The notes under the pieces: generated by a model
The model's input: the letters and a program-made list of their open reading frames with translations, nothing else
The model's database searches: none
Told to the model about the DNA's origin: nothing
Translations under genes and position numbers: made by a program
Part shown: positions 25,867 through 34,804 of the stretch, piece by piece
How positions within the stretch are numbered: the stretch's first letter is position 1
Layout: each line of letters opens with the position of its first letter
Source of the DNA: Adhaeribacter radiodurans
GTDB lineage: Bacteria; Bacteroidota; Bacteroidia; Cytophagales; Hymenobacteraceae
NCBI RefSeq assembly: GCF_014075995.1
Contig: NZ_CP055153.1
Span: 2,728,001-2,792,000 of the forward strand
Length of the DNA stretch: 64,000 bases
Direction: 5' to 3'

Positions 25867-26565
25867 TTAAGGAATAGCTTTTCTAGCAGATGCAGTTGGT
25901 TCTGCTTCGCTTTTTTGCTGTTGGATAACTTTAGAACTGGATTTTTCCCGGGTACCAATAATAAAATTACGGATGTACACTACCACGCCAAATATCTGTC
26001 CGATAAATAGAACCGGATCTAACCGGATAACTGCATATGACATAATCATTAAACTCCCAACCAAACTAATTAACCAAAAGCCGTTTGGAATAACAGATTG
26101 TTGCAGCCGTTCGGAAAAATACCATTGATACACAAAGCGCAGGGTAAATACTACCTGGCCCAAGCCGCCCCAGGCAATTAAAGCCCCCGATATTTTATTA
26201 TGTTCCAGTAAGTGATTCCAGGTATAATTATCGTATAAAAATAACCAGGCGAACGTAAAAAAAGGAAAAAGTATAGCGAGCCACCTAATAACAAATGGCA
26301 CTTCGGACCAAAGATTTTTCAGTTTTAAATTGCGTAAATAAATAAAATAAGAAATTACCTGCCCTCCTATTACCACTACGTCCTCCCGCAAGGCTCCGTA
26401 AATCATTAGCAAAATGGATGCAATAATACTGGTGGTCCAGAAAGAAGCAGGAGACAAAACTTTACCGGCTTTTTCAGATTGAATCCACTGCAGTAAAAGC
26501 CGGGCCGAAAATAATAATTGGGCTAATAATCCAATGCCATAAATAAAATAATCGGTTTTAGTCAT
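25867..26565 (-). CDS. Tandem LAB_N domain membrane protein
   Basis: A 232-residue membrane protein made of two copies of the lipid-A-disaccharide-synthase N-terminal (LAB_N) domain. The first (about 5-80) has GLLAQLLFSARLLLQWIQSE and SPASFWTTSIIAS; the second (about 130-210) has GGLGQVVFTLRFVYQWYFSE and IPNGFWLISLVGS, and each copy ends in a G-Q-x-x-x-x-x-x-Y-x-R-N helix. Despite its name the domain has no glycosyltransferase site; it is found next to GT2 and GT39 genes and may help move or present a lipid-linked sugar. Its gene overlaps the GT2 gene by 8 bases. The biochemical role is not established. Confidence 0.85.
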   Translation of the reverse strand: MTKTDYFIYGIGLLAQLLFSARLLLQWIQSEKAGKVLSPASFWTTSIIASILLMIYGALREDVVVIGGQVISYFIYLRNLKLKNLWSEVPFVIRWLAILFPFFTFAWLFLYDNYTWNHLLEHNKISGALIAWGGLGQVVFTLRFVYQWYFSERLQQSVIPNGFWLISLVGSLMIMSYAVIRLDPVLFIGQIFGVVVYIRNFIIGTREKSSSKVIQQQKSEAEPTASARKAIP

Positions 26566-27325
26566 GGTGAGGATGCAGCATTTCTTTCTGGAATTGATCG
26601 GCTATTTGGTACCGGATATAACGCTTGCGCATCCACCGGAAAGCAAAAGTATCTTGCAAAGGTCCCCACAACCGATTAAATAAATGGTATTTAGAATAAC
26701 CCGCTAGTCGCTCGAAATGCTGCACCGGTATTTGCTTTACTTTGCCCCCTTGTAACTGAAACAAAGCGGGTAAAAAACGATGCATGCCGGTAAAAAAAGG
26801 AACCCGCTTTGCGTATGCCGCATCCATAATTTTCAACGGACATCCTGTATCAGCAATTCCATCCTGAATCATCCGACGCCGGAAATTATTAGCAATTTTA
26901 GAAGATATTTTCTTTACGAAGGTGTCTTTCCGCTTTTGCCGTATACCATTTACCATTTGATACTCGGGTAGGTAAGGGAAAAAAAGCAGAAAATCTAAAG
27001 GTGAAGTTTGTAAATCAGAGTCGATGTAGCCAATGTAAGTACTTGTAGAATAGTCAATTCCAGCTTTAAAAGCGGTGCTAAGTCCATAATTCTTATCCAG
27101 CGAAATATAATTGTAGCCGGTTTTACTAGCACAAATTTGTTTAATCCTAGCCAAACTCTCATCCCGGGAACCATCGTTCACAAAAAGTACTTGCGTAGGC
27201 ATCGGTGATTTTTCCAGGAAAGCATCCATGGCTTCACTGAAGGGCTGCAGGCATTCTTCTTCGTTAAATACCGGAACAATTATAGTTAAAGAGGATTCAG
27301 CCCGAAGACTGGAGGCTAGGTTCAT
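26558..27325 (-). CDS. GT2 family polyprenyl-phosphate glycosyltransferase (DPM1/ArnC-like)
   Basis: The GT-A fold starts LTIIVPVFNEEE, with the nucleotide-binding VNDGSRD and the D-x-D region YIDSDLQTSP. A late ERLAGYSKY block is like the R-x-G-x-S-K-Y signature of dolichol-phosphate mannose synthases and ArnC. There is no C-terminal membrane region, so it is of the soluble DPM1-like kind. I take ATG 27325 as the start: the longer frame from 27430 runs into the epimerase gene (end at 27385) and adds non-conserved residues. It probably loads a UDP-sugar, made by the upstream epimerase, on undecaprenyl phosphate at the cytoplasmic face. Confidence 0.85.
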   Translation of the reverse strand: MNLASSLRAESSLTIIVPVFNEEECLQPFSEAMDAFLEKSPMPTQVLFVNDGSRDESLARIKQICASKTGYNYISLDKNYGLSTAFKAGIDYSTSTYIGYIDSDLQTSPLDFLLFFPYLPEYQMVNGIRQKRKDTFVKKISSKIANNFRRRMIQDGIADTGCPLKIMDAAYAKRVPFFTGMHRFLPALFQLQGGKVKQIPVQHFERLAGYSKYHLFNRLWGPLQDTFAFRWMRKRYIRYQIADQFQKEMLHPHHD

Positions 27326-27384
27326 AACAGTACTTTCGTAAGCTAATAGCAATTGTTTATTCCCGTAAAGGTAATCAATATTAC

Positions 27385-28437
27385 TTAACTCACTGTCAGA
27401 AATTGCTTTTGATAATAACTGGTATACCACTTAATAAAGTGAGTTAAACCGGTTTCTAAAGAAGTAAGTGGCCTGAAATCCGTAGCGTCTATTAAATCCT
27501 GAACATCGGCGAAAGTAGCAGGTACATCGCCGGGCGGCATTGGTTGTAAATCCAGAATGGCTTTTTTTTGCAGTAATCGCTCCAGAATAGTTACCAGTTC
27601 CATTAAATGCTCCGGCTGGCTGTTTCCAATATTAAACAATTTGTACGGAACCACCCGGCCTTCTTCGGCCTTCGGCGGCAAATCTACTAGGCGAATAATA
27701 CTTTGAATAACATCATCTACGTAAGTGAAATCCCGGAGCATGTTCCCGTGGTTATAAATTTTAATGGGCGTTTGCTCCTGAATAGCTTTAGCAAATGAAA
27801 AATAAGCCATATCGGGCCGCCCCCAAGGACCGTAAACCGTAAAAAAACGCATCCCGGTAATGGGTAGTTGGTACAAGTGGGCGTAGCTATGCGCCATTAC
27901 TTCATTGGCTTTTTTAGTAGCAGCATAAAACGAAACCGGCGTGTCTGTTCGGTCCTGAACAGAAAAAGGTATTTTTTGATTATTGCCGTACACCGAACTG
28001 GAAGAGGCAAATAGTAAATGTTTGATTTTAAAGTGACGGCAACATTCGAGTATATTAGCAAAACCTACTAAATTGCTCGCCACGTACGATTTCGGATCTT
28101 TTAAACTATGCCGTACCCCCGCCTGGGCAGCCAAATGAATTACTACATCAAAATCTTGTTCCTGAAAGAGCGTGGTTAAAGCAGGTTCATCGGTTAAATC
28201 CAGCTTAATAAAAGAAATATTTGCTTTACCCTGACTTACCGTTAAAGTATTATATTTAATCAAGTCCAGATCAAAGCCTTGCAAATGTAAACGTCCGGCT
28301 TTTAATTGCGGATCGTAATAATCATTAACGGAATCTAAACCAACAATGGTAACCGGCAATTCGGAGAGCGCAAGCAGAAGATGATGACCGATAAATCCGG
28401 CACTTCCGGTAATTAAAATACGCTTCAGTTTATTCAT
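27385..28437 (-). CDS. NAD-dependent epimerase/dehydratase, UDP-glucuronate 4-epimerase-like
   Basis: A 350-residue extended short-chain dehydrogenase. The Rossmann motif is ITGSAGFIGHHL, the active-site Tyr-Lys pair is in FYAATKKANEVM with the preceding ASSSSVYG, and RFFTVYGPWGRPDMAYF is the block typical of UDP-glucuronate 4-epimerases. It would make UDP-galacturonate, although a UDP-glucose or related epimerase is possible. It is the first gene of the operon epimerase, GT2, LAB_N, GT39, and so supplies the donor sugar. Confidence 0.87.
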   Translation of the reverse strand: MNKLKRILITGSAGFIGHHLLLALSELPVTIVGLDSVNDYYDPQLKAGRLHLQGFDLDLIKYNTLTVSQGKANISFIKLDLTDEPALTTLFQEQDFDVVIHLAAQAGVRHSLKDPKSYVASNLVGFANILECCRHFKIKHLLFASSSSVYGNNQKIPFSVQDRTDTPVSFYAATKKANEVMAHSYAHLYQLPITGMRFFTVYGPWGRPDMAYFSFAKAIQEQTPIKIYNHGNMLRDFTYVDDVIQSIIRLVDLPPKAEEGRVVPYKLFNIGNSQPEHLMELVTILERLLQKKAILDLQPMPPGDVPATFADVQDLIDATDFRPLTSLETGLTHFIKWYTSYYQKQFLTVS

Positions 28438-28783
28438 TTTTAAGGCGTAACAGCTTAAGTGGGAGTACTAGTTGTAGTTAATTGAAGTAAAGAAGATTCT
28501 TTTCACAACAAAGAATAAGCAAATTTTACGAATAGCTCCCAAATCAAATAAATCGCGAAAACAGATTAACTGCTTACCCGGGCTAAATTTTAAAATAAAA
28601 GATTTATTTAGTTGACTTTTAAACAAATTTTAAAGCTAAAAGTTACCCGACTCAATATAAGGATTTTTAAACTTATTGAGGCAAATATCCCGAACCCTCT
28701 AGTAATTTAATTATAATTATCGCTGATTATTAATTGATTATAAAATAGCCTAACCCATAGAAACAATTTAAATAAGAGCGCAC
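28438..28783. other. divergent intergenic region
   Basis: 346 AT-rich bases between the epimerase operon and a DHFR-like gene on the other strand. No gene, repeat or convincing promoter pair is visible. Confidence 0.5.
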
Positions 28784-29305
28784 ATGAGAAAACTGAAATT
28801 GTATATTGCTGCTAGCCTGGATGGAAAAATTGCCCGCAAAGATGATTCTATTGATTGGTTACCAGACCCTAATGCCGGTGAAGATTACGGTTACGAAGCC
28901 TTCTTAGCCGAAATAGATACCTTGGTAATGGGTTACAAAACCTACGAAATCTGTTTGAAATTAGGCGAGTGGCCTTATGAAGGAAAAAAAACCTACGTTT
29001 TTACCCGTGATTTAACTAAACCTCATATTCCGCAGGTAGAATTAATTAATCAAAACCCAGTAGATTTTACAAAAGATTTACTCCAGCAGTCCGGTAAAGA
29101 TATATGGTTAGTAGGTGGCGGTGAAATTAATACCTTGTTGCACGATGCAGGTTTAATAGATTCGTACATCATTGCTTTTATTCCGCTCATTTTAGGAGAA
29201 GGAATTGAATTATTGCCTCAGGTGCAGCAGCAGCAAAATCTAAAATTAACAAAACACCAGGTGTATGATAACGGTGTGGTTTTGCTTTATTTAGAAAAAC
29301 CTTAG
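28784..29305 (+). CDS. Dihydrofolate reductase family protein (RibD C-terminal type)
   Basis: A 173-residue protein of the RibD_C/DHFR-like family. The strand LKLYIAASLDGKIARKDDSI contains the S-L-D-G-x-I mark, then VMGYKTYE, and the NADPH-site block DIWLVGGGEINTLL, followed by IPLILGEGIELLP. It should be a cytoplasmic NADPH-dependent reductase, but the substrate (pterin, flavin precursor or other) is not determined; most stand-alone copies are not true dihydrofolate reductases. It is a single gene ending in a long spacer. Confidence 0.88.
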   Translation: MRKLKLYIAASLDGKIARKDDSIDWLPDPNAGEDYGYEAFLAEIDTLVMGYKTYEICLKLGEWPYEGKKTYVFTRDLTKPHIPQVELINQNPVDFTKDLLQQSGKDIWLVGGGEINTLLHDAGLIDSYIIAFIPLILGEGIELLPQVQQQQNLKLTKHQVYDNGVVLLYLEKP

Positions 29306-29574
29306 CTTTCGAGAATTCGAATGAAAGAGAACAAGTATCAAGATTTTAGATGATAAACTTCTGATGTAATAATTGATTTATTAACAATACCCTATCTCTA
29401 TAATCGCAACCTCCAAAATAATAAATTAACTTGTCTGGTTACTTAATTGAATTTACTTTTTACTGGTTCCTCTTTTCCTCTGGTTAGATCCTTTTCGGAG
29501 GACTGTAAGCAAAGTAAAGCGTAGTAAAGCAAATACTATAAAGGACTACTTATAATTACTAAAACCCAAATTAT

Positions 29575-29630
29575 ATAAATTTTATAAACCCTCTCAAATT
29601 TTATTGTTGAGAGGGGTTTATAAAATTTAT
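29575..29630. terminator. long bidirectional terminator hairpin
   Basis: A 23-bp stem (29575-29597 with 29607-29630, one bulged G) around a 9-base loop. The lower half is A/T only, so each strand ends in an AT tail. It lies 17 bases after the M1 peptidase stop on the minus strand and is the only structure in the 342-base gap behind the DHFR-like gene. Confidence 0.75.
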
Positions 29631-29647
29631 AATTTATTTCTTATTAT

Positions 29648-31993
29648 TTACTGATTTTGATTGTTCGCGGGGCGACTTTGCTGCATCGGGTTGGGTCCGG
29701 TAGAAGAGCCGCGGGGAGCCGTTTTCTGCTTGAATAATTCAAACTTAGAAGGAGCATACTCCGCTGGCCAAGCATTGTTATTTTCTTCAATATCACCGGT
29801 TTCGCGGTATGGATCTAACCGCAGGCTTTTCACTTCTTTGGCTTTCGCAAATACCTTCGTGATTTTGTTTTCGTTTTTACGCCAGATATACGCCGAAATA
29901 CGTTCGGTTTCTTTTGAACCATCAGCATACGTCCATTCCAAAATTAATGGCATTACCAAACCACCTAAATTAGTAAATTCTACTTCGTAAAAATTGGTTT
30001 TGGTATCGTATAAGGCTTTTTCTTCAGGACTTAAACCAGCGTGAAACTCGTTAAAAGCAGATTTAGAAGCCGGGGTTACCGCAAATCGATCCCACTTGTT
30101 ATAAAAGTCCTGTAAAGAAGTATCTTGCTCTACCGCAAATTTGGTTCCCTCCTGCCGATTACGTTCGCGGCCAATATTAAATTCAGCTTTCTCGCGAGTA
30201 GCCTTGGCTTCCAGATTTTCCACCTCCGGATTCTTGGTATCCATCCGATAATACTTCACGTTGGAAATAGCAATATCCACCGGATCTATTCCATAGAACC
30301 AGCCCCGCCAAAACCAATCTAAATCTACAGCTGATGCATCTTCCATAGTCCGGAAAAAGTCGGCGGGAGTAGGATGTTTGAAGGCCCACCGGCGGGAATA
30401 TTGTTTAAAAGCATAATCAAATAATTCCCGGCCCATTACTGTTTCCCGTAAAATATTTAAAGCAGTAGCAGGTTTGGCGTAAGCGTTAGGACCGAAACGA
30501 ACTATATTTTCCGAGTTCGTCATGATAGGCTCTAACTGTTCTTTGGGCAAGCGCATGTAATCTGCAATTTTGTGGGCTGGTCCGCGCTGCGATGGATAGT
30601 TGTTATCCCAGGCTTGCTCCGTTAAATATTGCAAGAAAGTATTTAATCCTTCATCCATCCAGGTCCATTGGCGCTCATCGGAATTTACAATCATCGGGAA
30701 GAAATTATGACCTACTTCGTGAATAATAACCCCAATCATGCCATATTTGGTAGCTTCAGAGTAAGTACCATCTTTTTCGGCCCGGCCGTAATTAAAGCAA
30801 ATCATCGGGTATTCCATTCCATTTGCTGCCTCCACCGAAATAGCTACCGGATAAGGATAAGCAATACTATGCTTAGAGTACGATTTTAAAGTATGCGCTA
30901 CCACTTTCGTAGAGTAACGGTTATACAGTGGGTAAGCTTCCGGTCCGTAGTAAGACATGGCCATTACCTTTTTACCTTCAACGTTGGTGCCCATGGCATC
31001 CCAAACCAGGCGGCGCGACGAAACAAAAGCAAAATCCCGCACATTGCTGGCTACATACGTCCAGGTTTTCTTCTTGGTAGCTTTGCTTTTTAAGGCTTGC
31101 GTCATTTCCTCTTTCGTCACAACTTCAACCGGATTCGCCGCATTTTTTGACTGGTTCCATCGCTTCATCTGGGCCGCCGTTAGCACTTTGCTATAGTTCT
31201 GACATTCGCCGGTGGCTCCTACTACGTGGTCGGCGGGTACCGTAATGTTTACTTTAAAATTACCAAACGTAAGAGCAAATTCGCCGCGACCAGTAAACTG
31301 TTTATTTTGCCAACCTTGAAAATCGGAATAAACCGCTAAACGGGGATACCATTGCGAAATGGTGTATAAGTAATTACCATCTTCCGGGAAATACTCATAA
31401 CCACCTCTTCCACCAATGGTCATACGGTCAGAGATGTTATAGTTCCAAGCCACCTTAAACTTGAAGCGCTCCCCAGGTTTTAATGTTTTGGGCAATTCTA
31501 TGCGCAACATGGTTTGGTTAATGGTGTACTTTAATGTTTTGCCACTTCCATCAGTTAAACTTTGAATTTTAACCCCCAAATCTTGGTTGTGCCCCATGAT
31601 TTCTTTAACGTCCGCAATAGACATTTTTTCTTTCATGCTGCTTTCTTCAAACTTCTGGTTATCGCTCTTTAGGTTATGTTCGTTTTCGTCGAGTTGCAGC
31701 CAGATGTAAGTAAGCGGATCGGGGGAATTATTGTAATACGTTACCGTTTCGGAACCCGTAATGAGTTGTTTTTGGTCGTCCAAGTCTACGTTGATATCGT
31801 AGTCGGCGCGTTGTTGCCAATAACGGGGACCAGGAGCCCCGGAGGCTGAGCGGTACATATTGGGATCCTGAATCATCGTACCCAATTGCTCAAATTTATT
31901 CCCGTGATTAGACTCCGGATTACTCAGGTTTTGCGCCGAAGCTGCGGTACTTAAGCTGGCAATACAAAGGAAGGTTAAAAAGCGTTTTTTCAT
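29648..31993 (-). CDS. Exported M1 family metallopeptidase
   Basis: The protein has 781 residues with a signal peptide ending ASAQN. The zinc site is complete: H425-E-V-G-H429, then E448 eighteen residues later in WTWMDEGLN, the HEXXH-x18-E pattern of gluzincin aminopeptidases. The N-terminal part is a beta-sandwich typical of M1 proteins. The C-terminal segment is Pro/Gln-rich (PNPMQQSRPANNQNQ). It should cut peptides in the periplasm. It starts 12 bases after the HupE/UreJ gene and is in one transcription unit with it. Confidence 0.9.
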   Translation of the reverse strand: MKKRFLTFLCIASLSTAASAQNLSNPESNHGNKFEQLGTMIQDPNMYRSASGAPGPRYWQQRADYDINVDLDDQKQLITGSETVTYYNNSPDPLTYIWLQLDENEHNLKSDNQKFEESSMKEKMSIADVKEIMGHNQDLGVKIQSLTDGSGKTLKYTINQTMLRIELPKTLKPGERFKFKVAWNYNISDRMTIGGRGGYEYFPEDGNYLYTISQWYPRLAVYSDFQGWQNKQFTGRGEFALTFGNFKVNITVPADHVVGATGECQNYSKVLTAAQMKRWNQSKNAANPVEVVTKEEMTQALKSKATKKKTWTYVASNVRDFAFVSSRRLVWDAMGTNVEGKKVMAMSYYGPEAYPLYNRYSTKVVAHTLKSYSKHSIAYPYPVAISVEAANGMEYPMICFNYGRAEKDGTYSEATKYGMIGVIIHEVGHNFFPMIVNSDERQWTWMDEGLNTFLQYLTEQAWDNNYPSQRGPAHKIADYMRLPKEQLEPIMTNSENIVRFGPNAYAKPATALNILRETVMGRELFDYAFKQYSRRWAFKHPTPADFFRTMEDASAVDLDWFWRGWFYGIDPVDIAISNVKYYRMDTKNPEVENLEAKATREKAEFNIGRERNRQEGTKFAVEQDTSLQDFYNKWDRFAVTPASKSAFNEFHAGLSPEEKALYDTKTNFYEVEFTNLGGLVMPLILEWTYADGSKETERISAYIWRKNENKITKVFAKAKEVKSLRLDPYRETGDIEENNNAWPAEYAPSKFELFKQKTAPRGSSTGPNPMQQSRPANNQNQ

Positions 31994-32005
31994 TTAAATT
32001 AAAAA

Positions 32006-32593
32006 TTATTGCATCAAATTGGCCAGGCGTTCTATAGCCATGGTAAAAGCTACACCAAATATTGCCGACGACAGAAATAAATTCCATTCCCGCCGCGGAG
32101 TTTTAACAATTTCGGTAAAGATAAAAGATAAAAACAGAATAGTTAAAACAATGATTATTTGACCCATTTCTAAACCTAGGTTAAAGCTAAATAATTCCGC
32201 TAAAATGTTTGAATTACGCCCTAGTAAACTCTTAAGATAATTCGAAAATCCCAGACCATGAATAAGACCAAACAACATGGCCATTAAATAGTTAAACCGG
32301 ATAAGGGCTGCCGATTTTTTTTTTCGCAGAATATTAGATAAACAGGTAAATACAATAGTAACCGGAATCAGGAATTCTACTAATTCGGTAGGTACTTTAA
32401 TTTTATTTAAAACACTTAGCGCCAATGTTACGGAATGACCCAATGTAAAGGCCGTAACTAATACGAATACTTTCCGCCAATCGGGTAAGGCATATACTCC
32501 GCAAAGGGCGCAAACAAATAAAATATGATCATACCCTTGCCAGTCTAAAATATGTTCCCAACCTAACGCAAAGTATAAAGAAAAATCTTGCAT
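32006..32593 (-). CDS. HupE/UreJ family membrane protein
   Basis: A 195-residue membrane protein with about six hydrophobic helices. The family motif is present near the start: G-x-x-H-I-L-D-W-x-G-x-D-H-I-L-F (GWEHILDWQGYDHILF), with AFTLGHSVTLAL after it; its His and Asp residues are the proposed metal site. HupE/UreJ proteins elsewhere transport nickel or cobalt; in Bacteroidota this version is often near peptidase genes, and its substrate is not shown. The gene is directly upstream of the M1 peptidase and divergent from a DUF6702 gene. Confidence 0.85.
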   Translation of the reverse strand: MQDFSLYFALGWEHILDWQGYDHILFVCALCGVYALPDWRKVFVLVTAFTLGHSVTLALSVLNKIKVPTELVEFLIPVTIVFTCLSNILRKKKSAALIRFNYLMAMLFGLIHGLGFSNYLKSLLGRNSNILAELFSFNLGLEMGQIIIVLTILFLSFIFTEIVKTPRREWNLFLSSAIFGVAFTMAIERLANLMQ

Positions 32594-32661
32594 GAATTTC
32601 TTTTTGTAATTTGGCGTTAAATTAAATAGAAAGCTGGTATTTTCCCGCTCTTGCTTAAGCT

Positions 32662-33147
32662 ATGCTATCGTATATTTTTATTACTTTTCTTTATTTAAGT
32701 TCTTTCATTCATCCTTTTTTCGTGAGTGTCACCGAGATCCGGCACAATGAAAAAAGTAAAAGTCTGGAAATAAGCAGCCGGATATTTTTTGATGATTTAG
32801 AAAAAACTTTAGAAAAAAAATACCAGGTTCAGATTAACATTATTAAACCGACTGACGCAAAACAAGTAAATGATTTAATAGCGGATTATTTGCAACATCA
32901 ACTGCAACTTAGGGTTGATGGTAAATTAGTTAAGCTGAAGTATTTGGGTTATGAAATTGAAGAAGATGCTGCCTGGTGCTACCTGGAAGTACCGCAAACC
33001 ACAACGGTAAAACGCCTGGAAATAGCCGATTCCATTTTATTTGACCAGCACCCGGAACAGCAAAACATGGTGCATGTTACAGTAGGCAAACAACGCCAGA
33101 GCACGAAGCTAGATAACCCCGATAGTAAGTATACTTTTAATTTTTGA
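32662..33147 (+). CDS. DUF6702 family exported protein
   Basis: A 161-residue protein with an N-terminal hydrophobic signal (YIFITFLYLSSFIHPFFVS). The mature part matches DUF6702: HPFFVSVTEIRHNEKSKSLE, EISSRIFFDDLEKTLEKKY, a variable helix, then KYLGYEIEEDAAWCYLEVPQ. No enzyme motif is visible; it is a small beta-rich periplasmic protein of unknown role. The gene is divergent from HupE/UreJ and the M1 peptidase, and the 68-base spacer between the divergent starts suggests joint control. Confidence 0.8.
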   Translation: MLSYIFITFLYLSSFIHPFFVSVTEIRHNEKSKSLEISSRIFFDDLEKTLEKKYQVQINIIKPTDAKQVNDLIADYLQHQLQLRVDGKLVKLKYLGYEIEEDAAWCYLEVPQTTTVKRLEIADSILFDQHPEQQNMVHVTVGKQRQSTKLDNPDSKYTFNF

Positions 33148-33190
33148 GGCTTGTTTAAATTAGGCTTTATAGTGTTAAGCTTTTATGAAT

Positions 33191-33234
33191 AAAAAGTAAA
33201 AAAGCAGGTACTTTAACCTGCTTTTTTACTTTTT
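33191..33234. terminator. bidirectional intrinsic terminator
   Basis: A perfect 19-bp inverted repeat (33191-33209 with 33216-33234), with GC core GCAGGT / ACCTGC, a 6-base loop and A and T runs on either side. It lies between the convergent DUF6702 and DUF1501 genes. Confidence 0.9.
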
Positions 33235-33345
33235 ATTTTTGAGGTATTCCTCACTACTTTTTAACCTAAATAGAACCTGAGCGGAGTGAAATAGAAAGAA
33301 TTTTAAGAAAATACCCTTTAATTAAACACCACTTATAATTCTTAC

Positions 33346-34794
33346 TTAGGCCAAAATATCTTTCACTACTTTGCCGGCTACATCCGTTAAACGATAACGG
33401 CGGCCTTGGTTTTTAAAAATCAATTGTTCGTGGTCAATACCTAATAAATGCAAAACAGTAGCTTGAAAATCGTGGACGTGAACCGGGTTTTTAACAATGT
33501 TATAGCCAAATTCGTCGGTTTCGCCGTAAGATATACCTTTTTTAATGCCGGCACCGGCCATAAATATGGTGTAACAGCGTGGATGGTGATCCCGGCCATA
33601 GTTTTCGGGTGTTAATTTTCCTTGCGAGTAATTGGTGCGGCCAAATTCACCTCCCCAAATTACCAGAGTTTCATCTAATAAACCCCGTTGTTTTAAATCT
33701 TTAATTAAGGCCGCCGATGCCTGATCTACCGACTTTGCCATTAACTTAATATCGTTAGGTAAGTTACCGTGCTGGTCCCAGCCCTGATGATATAACTGTA
33801 CAAAACGCACATCTTTTTCAATCAGGCGGCGAGCCAGTAAACAATTGGCGGCAAAGGTTCCGGGCTTTTTAGATTCTTCCCCGTACATATCGTAAATATA
33901 TTCGGGTTCTTTACTAATATCCAGCGTTGCCGGTACCGAGCTTTGCATCCGGTAAGCCATTTCGTATTGCGAAATGCGGGAATTTATTTCTTCGTCGAGA
34001 ACGTGTTTAACCTGGGCCTGGTGCAGTTTAGCTAAATGGTCGAGCATACGGCGGCGGCTTACTTTATCCATGCCACCCGGATTGTTCAGATAAAATACTG
34101 GATTATCCCCTGACCGGAAAATAACGCCCTGGTGTTCCGAAGGCAAGAAACCATTCCCCCAAAGCTTAGCATAAAGTGGCTGATCTCCCTCCCTGGCTCG
34201 GGAAAGTAATACCACGAAAGCCGGCAAATTCTGATTTTCGCTGCCCAAACCATAACTCAGCCACGAACCGAAACTAGGTCTACCCGCTTGCTGGCTACCC
34301 GTCTGAATAAATGTAACTGCCGGGTCGTGGTTGATAGCCTCGGTGTGCATGGATTTAATAAAACATAAATCATCCACAATTTTGGCAGTATGGGGCAACA
34401 ATTCCGAAACCCAGGCTTGGCTTTTTCCGTGCTGCGCAAACTGGAATTTACCCATGGCCAACGGAAATGATTTCTGGTTAGAGGTCATGCCGGTTAAGCG
34501 TTGATTACCCCGAATAGAAGCCGGTAGTTCTTGTCCGAAAAGTTGTTTAAGCTTGGGTTTATAATCAAACAATTCTAATTGCGAGGGCCCACCGCTCTGA
34601 AATAAGTAAATAATTCGCTTTGCTTTAGGAGCAAAATGAGGCAATATGGGCTTTGGATTAGTATCGGCAAAAACGTTGTTGGGTAGTAAAGAAGATAAAG
34701 CAGCAATGCCCACGCCGGCGAGGCTGGTACGGGTTAGAAATTCCCGCCTGTTCATTTGGCTGGCAACTTGCTGGTGATGGTGGTGATGGCACAT
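33346..34794 (-). CDS. Tat-exported DUF1501 family protein (canonical)
   Basis: A 482-residue member with the full set of DUF1501 blocks: [13 protein letters not shown] near the start, [11 protein letters not shown] in the middle, [31 protein letters not shown] and YGETDEFG near the end. The fold belongs to the sulfatase/alkaline phosphatase superfamily, but no reaction is proven. The N-terminus is M-C followed by five His, then the twin-arginine motif N-R-R-E-F-L-T, so it is exported folded, perhaps with a bound metal. The gene is 10 bases after the PSD1 gene and ends a three-gene operon. Confidence 0.88.
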   Translation of the reverse strand: MCHHHHHQQVASQMNRREFLTRTSLAGVGIAALSSLLPNNVFADTNPKPILPHFAPKAKRIIYLFQSGGPSQLELFDYKPKLKQLFGQELPASIRGNQRLTGMTSNQKSFPLAMGKFQFAQHGKSQAWVSELLPHTAKIVDDLCFIKSMHTEAINHDPAVTFIQTGSQQAGRPSFGSWLSYGLGSENQNLPAFVVLLSRAREGDQPLYAKLWGNGFLPSEHQGVIFRSGDNPVFYLNNPGGMDKVSRRRMLDHLAKLHQAQVKHVLDEEINSRISQYEMAYRMQSSVPATLDISKEPEYIYDMYGEESKKPGTFAANCLLARRLIEKDVRFVQLYHQGWDQHGNLPNDIKLMAKSVDQASAALIKDLKQRGLLDETLVIWGGEFGRTNYSQGKLTPENYGRDHHPRCYTIFMAGAGIKKGISYGETDEFGYNIVKNPVHVHDFQATVLHLLGIDHEQLIFKNQGRRYRLTDVAGKVVKDILA

Positions 34795-34804
34795 AGTAAT
34801 ATAT

